DNA of 30,553 bases from Pelargonium cotyledonis. Its lineage: Eukaryota; Streptophyta; Magnoliopsida; Geraniales; Geraniaceae. This document shows positions 1 through 11,893 of this stretch, one piece after another. How positions within the stretch are numbered: the stretch's first letter is position 1; the number at the start of each line of letters is the position of its first letter. The stretch lies in NCBI GenBank assembly GCA_036897625.1, contig JAYMTA010000361.1, positions 1-30,553 of the forward strand, read 5' to 3'. Under the pieces are notes generated by a model. That model ran no database searches, had not been told where the DNA came from, and worked only from the letters and a program-made list of their open reading frames with translations. The translations under genes were made by a program, and so were the position numbers.

Positions 1-614
1 AATGATTTTAGTCTAAAGTTGGACGAAAACGTTTCAAATCAGTCCATTCCGTTAAATATAGTGACAGACGGGCAAACCCGTATGAGAAAGGATCGACAAT
101 TTGGACCCCCACACACGGGCAAACCCGTATGAATTATTACATTTTACGCTCAAAAGGCAAAACGCAAAACCCAATCTCCATTCATATCGGACCCATGTTA
201 GGCTTTAACGACCCAAACAAACCCGAAATTGACAACTCTAATGATAAAGAATAAAGAGTGCTACAAGTTGAACAAAGTACAAAATATAAAAGATTAAAGT
301 GCATCTCTATCATTAAAGTAACCAATGAACTCTTCAATTTACAATGAGAATGGTGGGTAAGGTCACAGATACACACACACCCTCAAGCAACAAAACTCTT
401 GGTAAAGCCCTAGAGCTCCTATTTTACTTGTAAACTATAGTAAAATTCCCAAAATCCCAATATTGGCATGAGGTTTTGCTATCATATGTGACTTCAAAAT
501 TTACCAATTGTGTCCTAATCAATGAACTAAGTAAGTTCCCTAACACCATACCAGTATATTTCCATAGTAAGTGCACACAAAAAACACTCTAGCTAGCTTG
601 GTTTGAGAGTATCA
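1..614. other. 3' flank of the IDM1-like gene; no gene seen
   Basis: AT-rich DNA downstream of the minus-strand IDM1-like stop codon, probably containing its 3' UTR. Near the window edge the 14-base hairpin-forming sequence ACGGGCAAACCCGT occurs twice, at 68-81 and 115-128, each followed by ATGA. No convincing coding sequence was seen; the short ORF at 182-376 has no recognisable motif. Confidence 0.6.
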
Positions 615-3600
615 TCACCTCAGGTGTGCCATGCCAGAACCAGAGCTTGAGCTGCACAAAGATTCACTGTTTGAGCTCATGTCTAGACTCAGACTCAGAT
701 TGCTCTGAGTAGACTTTGAATCCACATTAGCAAAATGTAAATCGGTTTGTTTCGGGTCTTCCCAACAACCATCAGCAGGTGCTTCTGATTGCTCTGACTG
801 AGTAGACTTTGAATCTACATTAGCGGGATGTAAATCAGCTTGTTTCGGGTCTTCCCAGCAACCATCAGCAGGTGCTACTGATTGCTCTGATTGAGTAGAC
901 TTTGAATCCACATTAGCTGAATCTAAATCAGTTTGTTTCAGGTCTTCCCCGAAACCATCAGCAGGTGCTTCTTTCAGGTCACAACAGCTATCCACAGTCA
1001 GGTTATGTTTCAAGTCAGTATCCAAGGGAATCAAGTCAGATGCAGTTTGTTTCGGGTCTTCACAACAACCATCAGCAGGGGCTTCTTTCAGGTCACAGCA
1101 GCTATCTACAGTCGGGTTCTGTTTTGAGGAATCATCCAAGGAAATCAAGTCAGATGCATGGACAGGTAAAGGGGTGCTTTCAATGTTGCATTTGGTTGCA
1201 TCACAAGAAACAATTTCAGCACCAACTTGAGTGGTAACCTCAGACCCGTTGCTACTTTTATGCTCGCACATACTCTGATGGTTAAGTTGAGATTGCAATT
1301 CAACGTTCATCAAGTCGGAATTCTGATCTTCAACGACCTCTTCAACAGGTTTGTCATTAACATCACGCACCAAATTTGAGGAATTGAGGCTTATTTTGTT
1401 CTCCTCGTTGATATTACTATGACTAGTGCCCGAATGAAGGGCAGCGTTAGTTTCTAACGTGCATTCCACGTTATTGCCCACCTCACATGTTGCATTAGAT
1501 GTGTCGGTCAATGAACCATCAAGATGCTGTGAAACAAAATCAGCAGTGGCTAGTTCGCCATTTATCTTAGAATCAGGCTCCGCAGGACATTTCTCATCAG
1601 AATTATTTGCCGAACACTTCATGTCTTCATGCTCCGTTCCAATATCAATGTGCTCCAGACCTAAATGAGCATAAACAGTGTCAAGAAGATATGCATAAAC
1701 TGAACGACTAGATCAAATAACTAAAAGAAAAATGGCCCATATTTTAGTACACCATTTCGATTAGAAAGAACCTATGTTCGCATATCTAGCAAGTTAAACC
1801 CTTACCAGTAGAGGAAATTATTTCTTCAGGGTGACTCAATATAGCTTTCTGCAACATGTCCACGCCAGGGAATACCAGCAAATTCATGTTCCTCATTTTT
1901 TGCCAACTGGATGATTCAAGGGGCTTGAAACCAAATATCGAAGTCCATGTCTGCCTAAGTTCAGAGATGGCTGGAATGACCAATTTCTCAACATGGAGAG
2001 AGCAAAGAGCCTGCAAGCAAAGTTCACGAACAATGATGATTAAAGAAATGCCAACATCAAATCAATAAGAATTGTTTCTTACAGATAAAATTCAACACAA
2101 CACATTTCATAGTGAAGCACGGCAAGATCAACAGCACTTAAGAAAGAAGGAATGTACAAAAACAGCAGTATAGACAAACTGCAGGCACACACAATTGCAG
2201 AAAATGAGGAAAAGCAGACACTAAATAAGCAAAACAAGGTTGATCCTGTACTTACAGATTCAATGGCACTTAGAAGACGGCGGCACATCCCTTGACGTCT
2301 AAACTGATAGCGAGTCCCAATAAATGGCATCTCTGCGAGGCGGTTACCATGGATCCTATTTCACCAATAGAAAAAAATATAATGGTTAAAATCTACTATG
2401 ATACAAACATGGACATGCAATACGACATCAAAAGGTAAGGGCACCAGTAATTGTGGAGGAAAGGATGGCAGCACTAGGCACTAGCAGTGATGGTGAAAAC
2501 AGCAATAACATTGATGGTGGTGGTGGTGGTGTTGAAGGTGGTCTAGGTGCTTTATAAATTGCTTTTTCGTGCTAGGTTGTGCACTTTCACATATTCAAAC
2601 ACACATTTTTAAGATTTTTTTTTCTGAACCAGGAAAAAACATATAATGATGAATTGATGATGATACCACAAAGGCATTGATACAATGGGTCGTTATATAT
2701 GTTCACATTCAATGTGGCACAAATTTCAGCAAAACTGGTAGTTTCAGAATACACGAAGGGTAAATTGATCCCATAGTACACAAAAATGAGCTTTAATCTT
2801 ATCAAGATGATGATCAGATCACATTTACATGCATCAGAGATTCAAACAACTACATCTCTATGTGTTCATTTCACTCCTCAGATGATCCAAAATAGATATA
2901 ATTTCTTTACTTGAACATAAACAAAAAGTCATGCATTTATAAACTGACAAAAGCAAATTAATAGTGTCAGACATATACCTAATGGATGCTACGGAGATGA
3001 TTTCATCATCCCTCTCTAGAATTGCAGTCACAAAACCACTATAGTTTAGCCGATTAAAGTTTGACCTGAGAATAAGAAAGAGATAAATGATCTTGTGAAC
3101 TTCACAATTCTAAACCCATGAAGGATAACATTTGCCAATCACATAAAAAGCATCTGAGTTTAAGAGAACTTACCCATAATTATAGAGAATATTACAAAAC
3201 AAATTATTCCCACTTCTGTGGTCAATAAGAGGCAAAAAGCATTCATTCATTACATTTAAAGCAACAGCTAACTTGGAATTGCTCTCAATATGTTGATATG
3301 CTCCACTTTGAGATATATCAGAAATAATAACATCAGGGCGTCGAACAAGTCTCCATGAAAATCCCTCTTTCAGTTCATGTCTAACTCCAAGAAGCATCTG
3401 CAGTCTCTCAAATAACTGGCAAGAGCAAAATATTTACACAAATTTTAGAAGCACAAAGATGCAAAAAGAGCATATATGTAATCCAATGCAGATATCTAAA
3501 TAATCATCACTTTCTGATCATGAAGGAGAATTAGTATTTCAATGTTTACATAGTAAACATAAGCATGCATCAGCCCAAATCCACTTTACATTGCAGGCTT

Positions 3601-6600
3601 TCAGGTTCCACTTAAAAGTGGTAACCTCCAAGATTAATCAATTCCCTCTGGTGAATACTACTAAAGGAGGCAGGTGGTATAACAGCAATAAATGACTTGT
3701 CTAATTTATGGCCAGTTGATCATATAAATAAATTAAACATGAAATGTCATTTTGAAAAATGTGAGTTTGAGACTGCTTGATATACTAGTTGAGCATCCCA
3801 CTTAACAACTATGAGAACTGGTTTGGTATTGGGCTTACGCAACCAGTTTGCCTAGGTCCACATCCAAAGCTAGAATAAAGCTTGAGATAGATTGATATAC
3901 CAATTGGGCTGAATGCTTCGTGAGTTCACATTACAAAATAACTTCAACCCACCTTAGGAACATTTTTAATTATCCTTGGCTTCTGATAGAGAAAAAAAAT
4001 CTAAAATTGATTGGGTCCTTTGTTTTTATTTCATAGCCATACCCACTTTTTGAAGTTCAATTTTAACCACAATATATACTCAATCATTTGTCATTCAGTC
4101 AGCAACGGAGAAACATAAAAAGGTTCCCGTCTTCACTTAATTTTCAGCTATATTAATCTATACTTCTAAATTCTACATAATCCAAAGCTTTTCAAGATAT
4201 AGAACACATTCTACATGAAACCAGTGAGAAAAAAGTCAAATAATAATACAGTAAATCCATAAATTCTACTAGATCCTGCATTACAGTTTCAAATTTGATG
4301 GCATAAACAACAAAACAAGACATCCAAATATCCAATCTTTTACAATCACTCCAATAAACCACTGAAATAATACCTCTCGGCAATTCATTGCACAAAACGA
4401 TGGACCACTAAGATTATCAGGTGTAGTATCCCCTGGCTGCATACATGACTCGTGATCTGCAATAGGTGAAAGTCATCAATGTTACAATCAGGACTAATCC
4501 TTGAAGACTTCCATTCAAAAATAAGTAAGGGGGTTAGCCACATAAAAGCTATACAAGCAGGACAAATTCAAACCAATGATGATAGTCCATGACATTATGA
4601 AGATAAGATCCATACATTTTTCCTCGCACATATGGCATGTCAATAATGTAGAGACGGTATTCTCAGTATCACCCTCTTCAAATGTTTTCTCGCCAATAAT
4701 CCCACAATATTTACATGAACAATAAACACAATGCCAATCACCTGAAGGAAACTTCTGCAATAAAAATGATAAAAACATCAACTTAAACTATTTCCAACAT
4801 AGACAGTAATAATAAAGAATCTTATTTACACAGCTAAAAATCAAATTCAACTGTTGATGTTTTCATGAATAAAGGCTAATGATACATGATCAAGGTCCTA
4901 GTACAAACAGTTTCGGTAAAATCTGTGCTCGATGACAACAATCAAGGCATAATCTATACAACATGCACAAGCTGAAACCCAAAAACACATCAAACTACAG
5001 TTAGATGGTAACAAATCTGCTCAAACTGGGGGCAAAGCAAAAACAAGCCACGCGAGTAGAAGTTTAATGTATTATTGTGTGAGTGCGCATACACACACCT
5101 GCCCTCCAGTACCTATGCAACAGTTTTAAAAAATGAATATGTGAGCTTGACTAAGGTTGCATGTAGTTGTAATAAACCATAAAGCAATATGAAATGTAGC
5201 AATCAATACATACTTCTATATCTAAGCAGCTTTGATGGAAGGTTGATGGGCAACCATCACAACAGATCAAGTCTCCACCATCTCCACAGATGCCACATGT
5301 ATCATCACTAGGATCATCATCATCCACATTTACTAAATGAAATCCTTTATGTTCAGATTCGCCTTGCTTATTCCATGAATCTAGCTGACACTGTAGAAGG
5401 GAAGATCCATTCTCAAGATAAATATTTTCTAAAGGCCAGCAGGGTTCGCTTCCAGCATGAATCTCAAATTCTGGAATAGTGATGATTTTGCTACAGCACT
5501 CGCAATGAATGCCATCTGCTGTAATCCTACCCTCAAGCTTTACATCTGTCCCCTGGTTCTTGTACTGCACCTTCATATTAAGTGGCACAATACCCATATC
5601 AATCATCCATGCAAGCACAGATCGCTTCCCATTGTACAGTGTATAGCTATCAATGTCTGATTCCACCCCTTCCTTAGAATTGCGAGCCAACAAAGCACAT
5701 CGTCTTTTACTTTGTACTCTTTGTTGTTTGCGATTTCTTGTAGGCAGTTTTTCTTTGCGTTGCTTCAGTTCAGTAACTTCTTCATCAGATGTATCTCCAC
5801 TCTGCTCTTTAGGTCTCGATTGATTTTTGTCTGACCTTTGTTTAGTGATTATCTTTTTTAGAATGCCGAGTTCCTCCTCTGGAATGGGCGTAAATGTGAA
5901 TCCAAAGTAGCTACTCTTAGAATTGTACCGGCCAGCTTCATAGTGCTCTACAAATACCCTGTAAGCCAATGTGACTGACCAGTGAGTCTTTCCTTCAGGA
6001 TTAACATATACTGCATCTCGGTAATCCCTGCCATTTCTCTGCCTGTACTGAATCGTCCACCCTGCGCTCAAAAGAATTTCTACTATTCGATCTCTCACCA
6101 GCTGCTTTGCTTCTCTACTTGACCCCTCTTTCACTTCCTTCTGATTAGTTTTCACCCCCTTGTCCCTACTTGACCCCTCTTTCACTTCCTTCTGATTAGT
6201 TTTCACCCCCTTGTCCCCTTCAAGTTTCTTTGAAGTGTTTGTGGGCACCACCTTTGGTCCACGTCCTGCCGAAACTTCATTATCATTTATTCCCAAATTG
6301 CCATTTTTATTTTTCTTAGTGAGGAACCTTTTTGATTTCAGTTTTTTCCTTTTACATTTCTTGTCCAAGTACGGAATCTTAATTGGTGGCTTCTGCATGA
6401 CCCCAACAGACTTATCGCCCCTTCTATTTTTCTTAAACCCTTCCTGTATATCTTTGTTTTCAAGATCTGTCTTCAAAGCCCCATCACTACTCTGCACCTT
6501 TGGGGGTCTGCCACGCCTCTTGGACTTCGGCGGTCTCCCACGCCTCTTGGATTTCTCTGGCAACTCATTTCTCTCGCCATCATCATGCTTAACTTTTTTG

Positions 6601-7370
6601 CATTTTTCTGGAGCTATTGACAATACAATATCATTCTCCACCTTCAACATCGGGGGTCTACCACGTTTACGCTTCACAACTCCCACCGATTCCTCTTCCT
6701 TAACCTCTTGCACTTCATCTTCCTTTAAAGGTTCCGCCTTTGGCCCTTTGTCTCCCACAAGAAGCTCAGCCTTATCATCTATTTCTTCCTTAACTTTAAT
6801 TGCTTCTTATTCCTTGAGAACTTCAACCTTATGAAGTTCCTCTTCTATTAAAAACTCCATCTGAGACCTGTACCCCATAACCCCAACATTCCCTACAGAG
6901 AGGTCACTTTCAACAATCTCAATCTCACCCAGATTCTTCTCGAGCCTAGCACTAACCCCTCCATTATGTTCTTCCTTTTTGGCTGAAGACCTTGACCTCA
7001 AAACCCGACTAGAAATCGACACTTTCCTGTCAACCCCTTCCTTTCTCACCTTCTTCAAACCACGGCCACGACCACGACTATCCCCAATCTCGTCTCTCCT
7101 ACTCCTTTTCCTCCCATTACCGGAAAATCCACTATTTTCATACCCGCCCAAATCCTCATCCTCTCTACATTCATTCTCTACAGACCCATCTTCTAAACAC
7201 GCCACATCCCCAACCACAACCCCAGAACCCATCAACTTCAAGCTCAAATCTTTATCTTCTCCCACGTCAATACCACTACTCACTTCCTCTCCAGCATCAA
7301 CACCAGAATCCAAAACCTCCTCACCCTCAACCTCAGCCTTTTCCACAGCAGATCGCAGACCCTCTCTCAT
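615..7370 (-). CDS. IDM1-like PHD-finger / GNAT acetyltransferase-fold protein, 8 exons, with an in-frame stop in exon 1
   Basis: Likely nuclear chromatin regulator of the plant IDM1 (Increased DNA Methylation 1)-like family, whose founding member acetylates histone H3 to assist active DNA demethylation. Exons by frame and GT-AG sites: 5214-7370, 4616-4754, 4374-4456, 3174-3415, 2979-3065, 2256-2355, 1806-2010, 615-1660; all phases agree, summing to 1,353 codons including the internal and final stops. Order of parts: acidic/basic N-terminus, three AT hooks (RGRPP core, about 6500-6665), TDBD segment (GIHCECC...FEIHAG), PHD finger ([16 protein letters not shown], completed in exon 2 by [11 protein letters not shown]), and GNAT region with [10 protein letters not shown] in exon 6. 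Start: the ATG at 7370; the upstream in-frame codon at 7388 is TTG. Oddities: TAA at 6807-6809 in an otherwise continuous frame, a 51-bp duplication in exon 1, and repeats in exon 8. The family call is firm; IDM1 itself versus a paralogue is not resolved. Confidence 0.85.
700..1150 (-). repeat. Degenerate in-frame repeats in the last exon of the IDM1-like gene
   Basis: The C-terminal tail repeats a module of roughly 30 residues built around [15 protein letters not shown] and [13 protein letters not shown] (three copies, the last diverging). Upstream lie two copies of a related module containing [15 protein letters not shown] and SDLIPLD. All copies keep frame. The tail lies beyond the acetyltransferase fold and looks disordered, polar and acidic. 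Function is unknown; such tails vary strongly between homologues. Confidence 0.8.
2515..2532. repeat. (GGT)n microsatellite in intron 5
   Basis: About six GGT units inside the 623-bp intron between exons 5 and 6 of the IDM1-like gene. It is a simple repeat with no splice or coding role evident. Confidence 0.7.
6115..6216. repeat. Perfect 51-bp tandem duplication inside IDM1-like exon 1
   Basis: Two identical 51-bp copies, 6115-6165 and 6166-6216. Each encodes 17 residues ([17 protein letters not shown] on the minus strand), so the frame is kept. Zero divergence between copies points to a very recent slippage or duplication event. Confidence 0.95.
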
Positions 7371-7860
7371 CTCCCAAAAAGCTCTCAAAAACCCTAAACC
7401 CCGACAGCAACCTCAAAACAACAGCATCATCAAACCCATAAAAAATAAACCAACAAAACACAACTTTTAACAGTTCTCTACTCCGATTCTAACGCAACCC
7501 TCACCACAGAACAGTACCGGAAACAAATCTCGAAATTGGTTCCTCAACAAGCAATCGAAAACAGAACACGAAATCAGATTAACATGGCAGTGAAAGAGAC
7601 GATACCGCGTGAAGCCGTACGGTCCCACGACGCCGTATCGGTGTTTTCGAGAGCTTCTGAAACTCGGCTATGGCGAGATTGAGAGATGTGAAGAGAAATC
7701 GAGGGGTCTGTGCAAAAATTTATCTTTCTGTTTTCTTTTTGGCGGAATATAAATATTTTGGGTAACGGCGGGACGCGGGATGGTTTAGTCTACGTTGACT
7801 CTCTCAATTCCAATGTTCGTTTCCCTCCATAACACAATTTTTCAAAACTATAATCACAAA
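7371..7860 (-). promoter_or_regulatory. 5' UTR and promoter region of the IDM1-like gene
   Basis: The stretch upstream of the ATG at 7370 contains a telo-box-like ACCCTAAACCCC at about 7391-7402 and then a more GC-rich leader up to about 7690. An AT-rich TATA-like block (AATATAAATATTTT) lies near 7746-7760. Transcription start and elements are inferred from position only. Confidence 0.4.
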
Positions 7861-8348
7861 TAAGAAAGATTATTTATTGTAATAGACCGGAGCTGACTAT
7901 TCGAGTTTCGGTTTGATTTTAGTTTCAAATTGTCTAACTCGGACTGGAATAAGATTTAGGTCTTCAAGCCTCGTGTTGGATTAAGATTAACAAATTGGAT
8001 CATAACTTGTAACATAGTGTAAATGTTCAAGTTAAACTTAATCGAGTTTGTGTTTGTTTGTAACTAACTCAACCTGTTTCATAATCAGTGTGTGTTCATG
8101 TCAGGTTTGTAACTAACTCAACCCGTTTCATAATCAGTGTGTGTTCATGTCAGGTATGTAACTAACTCAACCCGTTTCATAATTGGTGTGTGTTCATGTC
8201 ATCAACCATTTAACCCGCCGTTCCGTTTATAGACTCGCTCATTTAAAAATGAAAATGTAAAATTTCAAACATTTTGTGCAACAATTGTCCATATAAATTA
8301 AGCGGAACAAGTACATCTAGTCTTGTTGCATCAATATCACATTGTCTA
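7861..8348. other. Intergenic AT-rich DNA with repeats; no gene
   Basis: Contains a copy of the dispersed AGCTGAC(T/A)ATTCG-type sequence at about 7890 and the 49-bp tandem array listed separately. No ORF of note on either strand. Confidence 0.6.
8056..8201. repeat. 49-bp tandem repeat, three copies
   Basis: Copies begin at 8056, 8105 and 8154 with GTTTGTAACTAACTCAAC (third copy GTATG) and end with GTGTGTTCATGTCA. Copies 1 and 2 differ at about one base; the third has a few changes. It is non-coding, and the exact 49-bp period suggests slippage or unequal exchange. Confidence 0.9.
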
Positions 8349-8881
8349 TTAGTATTCATCCCGTGCGTTGCACGGAAGAGTAGTACATAATATTGAATCT
8401 ACTAATATGATGTTTGTCTTAAATTATAGTATAATATTTATTTAAAATCATTATTATAATCATTTATATAATTGAATTCTAATTTTTTAAGTGTCTATGA
8501 AAATACAAACAAATTAGTTAAAAATTCTAAACATCAATAATTGAGTAAAAACAAATTTACAAAACTTATAATCATTTGTATAACTTAGTTCTAAGTTTTA
8601 TAAGTTTATGGAACACTAAAAAACACCGTATCTAATTTCAATATATGTTTCTTAATGACAAAACCATGAGGATTGGACTTACTTTATTTTCAGTTTTATT
8701 CTATGTTATACGTACTATGAATTTGTCTGATCTAACAAAAAAAATCAAGTTTTTTGCAACTGAAAACTATTAAAAAAATATAGATCGGATTTTGAGTACA
8801 TGTACGTTCGATTCCAAATTATTAGTTCTTGTTATCATATGCAAACTTTTAAAGTCTCTCCTTTTATAACTATTATACTAA
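8349..8881 (-). mobile_element. Candidate non-autonomous Helitron
   Basis: On the minus strand a stem-loop CCGTGC-AAC-GCACGG (8361-8375) is followed after eight bases by CTAA and then a T. This matches the Helitron 3' end rule: a GC-rich hairpin just before CTRR, with insertion next to T. A possible 5' end lies near 8881, where minus-strand sequence TTAGTATAATAG plus TATAAAAGGAGAG resembles plant Helitron starts, but the expected leading TC is not intact. The roughly 530-bp body is AT-rich and non-coding, so this would be a non-autonomous copy. The 3' end is the better supported half; the 5' limit is a guess. Confidence 0.4.
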
Positions 8882-9322
8882 TCTTAAATCAAGAATCACG
8901 ACTCTATACCAAAGTTATGTTCTCTCCCATATCCCTTTCTTAACTTTCAAGTTCTCTCTAATAATTTATCACATCATCAAGATTTTGCAACACAAACCTC
9001 TAACTATGGTTGCTATGCATGTTTACAAAATTTGGAAGGGAAACAATGTAAGTTAATTTTACACGAATTTTTGATATTAATAATGAGTTATTGATTTATT
9101 CGCATTTGGGTTTGTTTATTTTATTGTTTTATGACGTTTTTTATAGCTCAATTTGATCTTGGTTGAGTTTGTGACTTGTTGTTTCGTTAATTTGCTTCTC
9201 ATTTACGTTTACTAATGATCGAGTTTGATTACAAATGTAATTGGTTCTAATCTCACATAAAAACACAAAAGAGAAAATTGGAATAAAAAATAATATATAT
9301 ATAAGAGGTTGTTGTGTACAAA

Positions 9323-9375
9323 GTCCCACATCGGAAAGATAGAGATTTGATGTAATAAATATCTTCTATATAAAA
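9323..9375 (+). promoter_or_regulatory. USE-like element with TATA box at Pol II snRNA-type spacing
   Basis: GTCCCACATCG (9323-9333) matches the plant snRNA upstream sequence element RTCCCACATCG. TATATAAAA follows at 9367-9375, leaving 33 bases between them. In plants a 33-34 base gap marks Pol II snRNA promoters and about 24 marks Pol III ones. No U1, U2, U4 or U5 start sequence is recognisable about 30 bases downstream, so the transcript, if any, is unknown. The same motif also occurs in repeated plant DNA, so this could be a repeat-borne copy. Confidence 0.4.
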
Positions 9376-9567
9376 CTACATGTTTTCTCCTCAATAACTG
9401 AAGTATAATAATGATTGTCATAACAATTGTTATTAGATATAGAGTAAAATTTTGTAACGGTTGAGAGTTTAAGGAACATGCAAAAGCTCCAAATAGTTAA
9501 ACTTAGTGATGTAGCAATCTTTAATGCTTTCTCACCAAATTTAACATACATAGTATGAATTTGTCGT

Positions 9568-9651
9568 TTCATGTTGTATAACTAAACTTGTTTAATAATT
9601 GACTTTGACTTCATGTTGTATAACTAAACTTGTTTAATAATTGACTTTGAC
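9568..9651. repeat. Perfect 42-bp tandem duplication
   Basis: Copies at 9568-9609 and 9610-9651 are identical, starting TTCATGTTGTATAACTAAAC. It is non-coding and, given identity, recent. Confidence 0.95.
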
Positions 9652-10204
9652 TTGACTCTTTAAACAAAATACACAACTTTTATAACTACACGTTAACACA
9701 AACAATCACCCTCTAAAATGGATTATGGTGTTAGTCTTACTTATCAAATGCACGAAAGAGTGCAAGTTCGCTAACCCAAAAACCAACTACCTGAGTCCAA
9801 ATTGTCCACTCTACAATACATGGCTGAACATTTTCACTAAAACAATGCATTTTAAATGACTAGTATACTGTTCAAATGAAGAACAAAAAATTGCCATTTG
9901 AAATCCCATATGTAAGACATGAACCGTGACCTCAGCCAAAACCCAAATTCAAGTCTTTTATGCGTCCAAACATTAAATTTGACTCAAATTCAGTAATAAC
10001 AGAGAAAAGAGTTAAATGGGTTACACTACCAGTAGAGAAAAGAGTTGAAAAGAATCATACTCTCAAAACCACCAAGTACCAAAATTATCTCAAAATCAAC
10101 ATCAAAACTGAGCTATATTGGGTTTTACTAACAAGAGAACAACAGAGTAATAAAAGGAAACAGTTGATGACACAGCTTGTAGACGCCATAGCACCTTCAG
10201 AAAA

Positions 10205-11893
10205 TCATTTCTTCTTACCACCCTTGGCAGCATCACCAGCTTTGGTCTGTGGAAATATAGACAGCCGTAAGTAAAAGTGAGTCGAAGTATTAGACCGTAT
10301 ATAATGTGAAACACGGATAGCTAGTATCTTACCTTCTTTACTCCGCGGATCTTCTTCGCCCTATTTTTCCTTTCCTTCAATTGCTTCCTTGACTTCTCTA
10401 TCTTTGTATCCAAACCGTTCTGCACGAGTTACAAAAATATGTAAACAAAGAGCACAATATGTCGGCCATATAACAGACAGAGCTATACACACCACATAAT
10501 TAGAGTTTTAGGCTCAAATAATGTAATTGCGTCGGGTTGGAAAAGCCAAAATGTTTAGTAATGTGTCATGTTTGGGCTCACACGCATGATTTATTAGTGT
10601 TGTGAAAAACCCCCAACACATACACTTTGGGTATAATTGTATATTAATACTAATAGTGTCAAACATGTTCATACTATTGTGCAAAGTGAATCAAGGCATT
10701 GATAATCTAAGGAGGTTCACTACATTCCTCAAAAATAAGCTCATTGTTAAGATCGTTCACTCGGCTACAACTCTATATACACTTCAGATTTTCTTACTAA
10801 AGGAAAGAGTAATCATTTTTTTTGAAACAGAGTAAGGGATAGAAAGAGTAGAAATGGAATTCAACAAGACATGAAGATAAAGCATTGATCACATAATCAT
10901 AAGCGTCCAACAGATTACCATGATAATTGATGTTTAATTCACACCAAGAAAGCATCAAAGTACTTAACCATAAGCGCCCAATAGGACTGCAACAAAGAAG
11001 CAAAACTAGGCATTCATCACCATTCAATTACAGACAGATATTAAGTGAATGGAACACAGAATTAAGACAATTTACTAAACCATTTTAAGGCCAATTTAAC
11101 ATCAACAGGAATGACAATAGATAGTGGCATCAACTATAAGTGAACCAACTAAGTAGCACGTAGAATGCAATTACAAATTAGATATAGTACCAATCCTTTC
11201 AATTCATAAAACAGAATAACAATCACAACATCTCAAATTCACATGGCACGAGGAAGTTTATGTGCATCAATAATGAGAGAAAAGAGACAAAGCTCACCCT
11301 GACTAGCCTGTACTTAGGCTCATACTTCTTTGCATTGTCAACAGAGTCATATATCAACCCAAATCCGGTAGATTTCCCACCTCCAAAATGGGTGCGGAAC
11401 TTGAATACAAAGATAGCATTTGGGTCCTTCACCTCATACATCCTAGCAAGTTTCTCTTTCAGCTCAGCCTACATTACAATCATCCAAATAAACTTACAGT
11501 CCAAACCAAACAAATCTCTAGCTGACACTAACAAGAGAGTCACAAACAAATAACAAACCTTGGAAACATTAGCTCTTCCAGGGTGCAAAACATCAACAAC
11601 CTACATCATACAAACTAAAATGCTCAGCCAACAGTTTGATTGTCTACATTGTGTATTTAAACAAACACAAAGCACTAATTTCCATAAAAATTTCAGTGAC
11701 GAACATGTATAAATATACAAATTGATCGCAATAAATACATTTTCAACCATTTTCTCTTCAACTTTCCTACGATCCAAACACATGTTCAATCCTAAAAATC
11801 TAAATTATAAAAAAAACTCACAAACTGCTTCCTCGAAAGAAGCCGGTTGGTCATGAACTTCCTGGTGCGGATGGTGACAGCTTTGTCCGCCAT
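10205..11893 (-). CDS. RPS24: Small ribosomal subunit protein eS24 (40S ribosomal protein S24), 5 exons
   Basis: Cytosolic 40S ribosome component. Exons: 11822-11893, 11559-11600, 11298-11468, 10333-10419, 10205-10246, every junction phase 0 with GT-AG borders, giving 137 aa. The protein starts [20 protein letters not shown], continues with [20 protein letters not shown] and [20 protein letters not shown], and ends in the lysine-rich tail [15 protein letters not shown]...GGKKK. This matches plant eS24 over its whole length (Arabidopsis about 133 aa). The start codon context (CAACAATGGCG) is good and no disabling change is seen. It faces the NKAP gene across a short region with site II and telo-box motifs typical of ribosomal protein genes, which implies growth-linked transcription. 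Introns, notably the 878-bp intron 3 (10420-11297), hold no other gene. Confidence 0.97.

Larger units (their letters stand above)
8882..10204. other. AT-rich intergenic DNA between the Helitron candidate and eS24; no gene
   Basis: No coding sequence recognised. The stretch holds a USE/TATA pair at 9323-9375 and a 42-bp tandem duplication at 9568-9651. The final 150 bases or so before 10205 are probably the eS24 3' UTR. Short ORFs at 9141-9572 and 9960-10274 show no conserved motif and overlap obvious low-complexity DNA. Confidence 0.6.

Noticed and set aside
6211-7470. Plus-strand ORFs opposite IDM1-like exon 1 (207 and 163 aa)
   Set aside because: They are shadows of the minus-strand coding exon, which has clear AT-hook and PHD coding.
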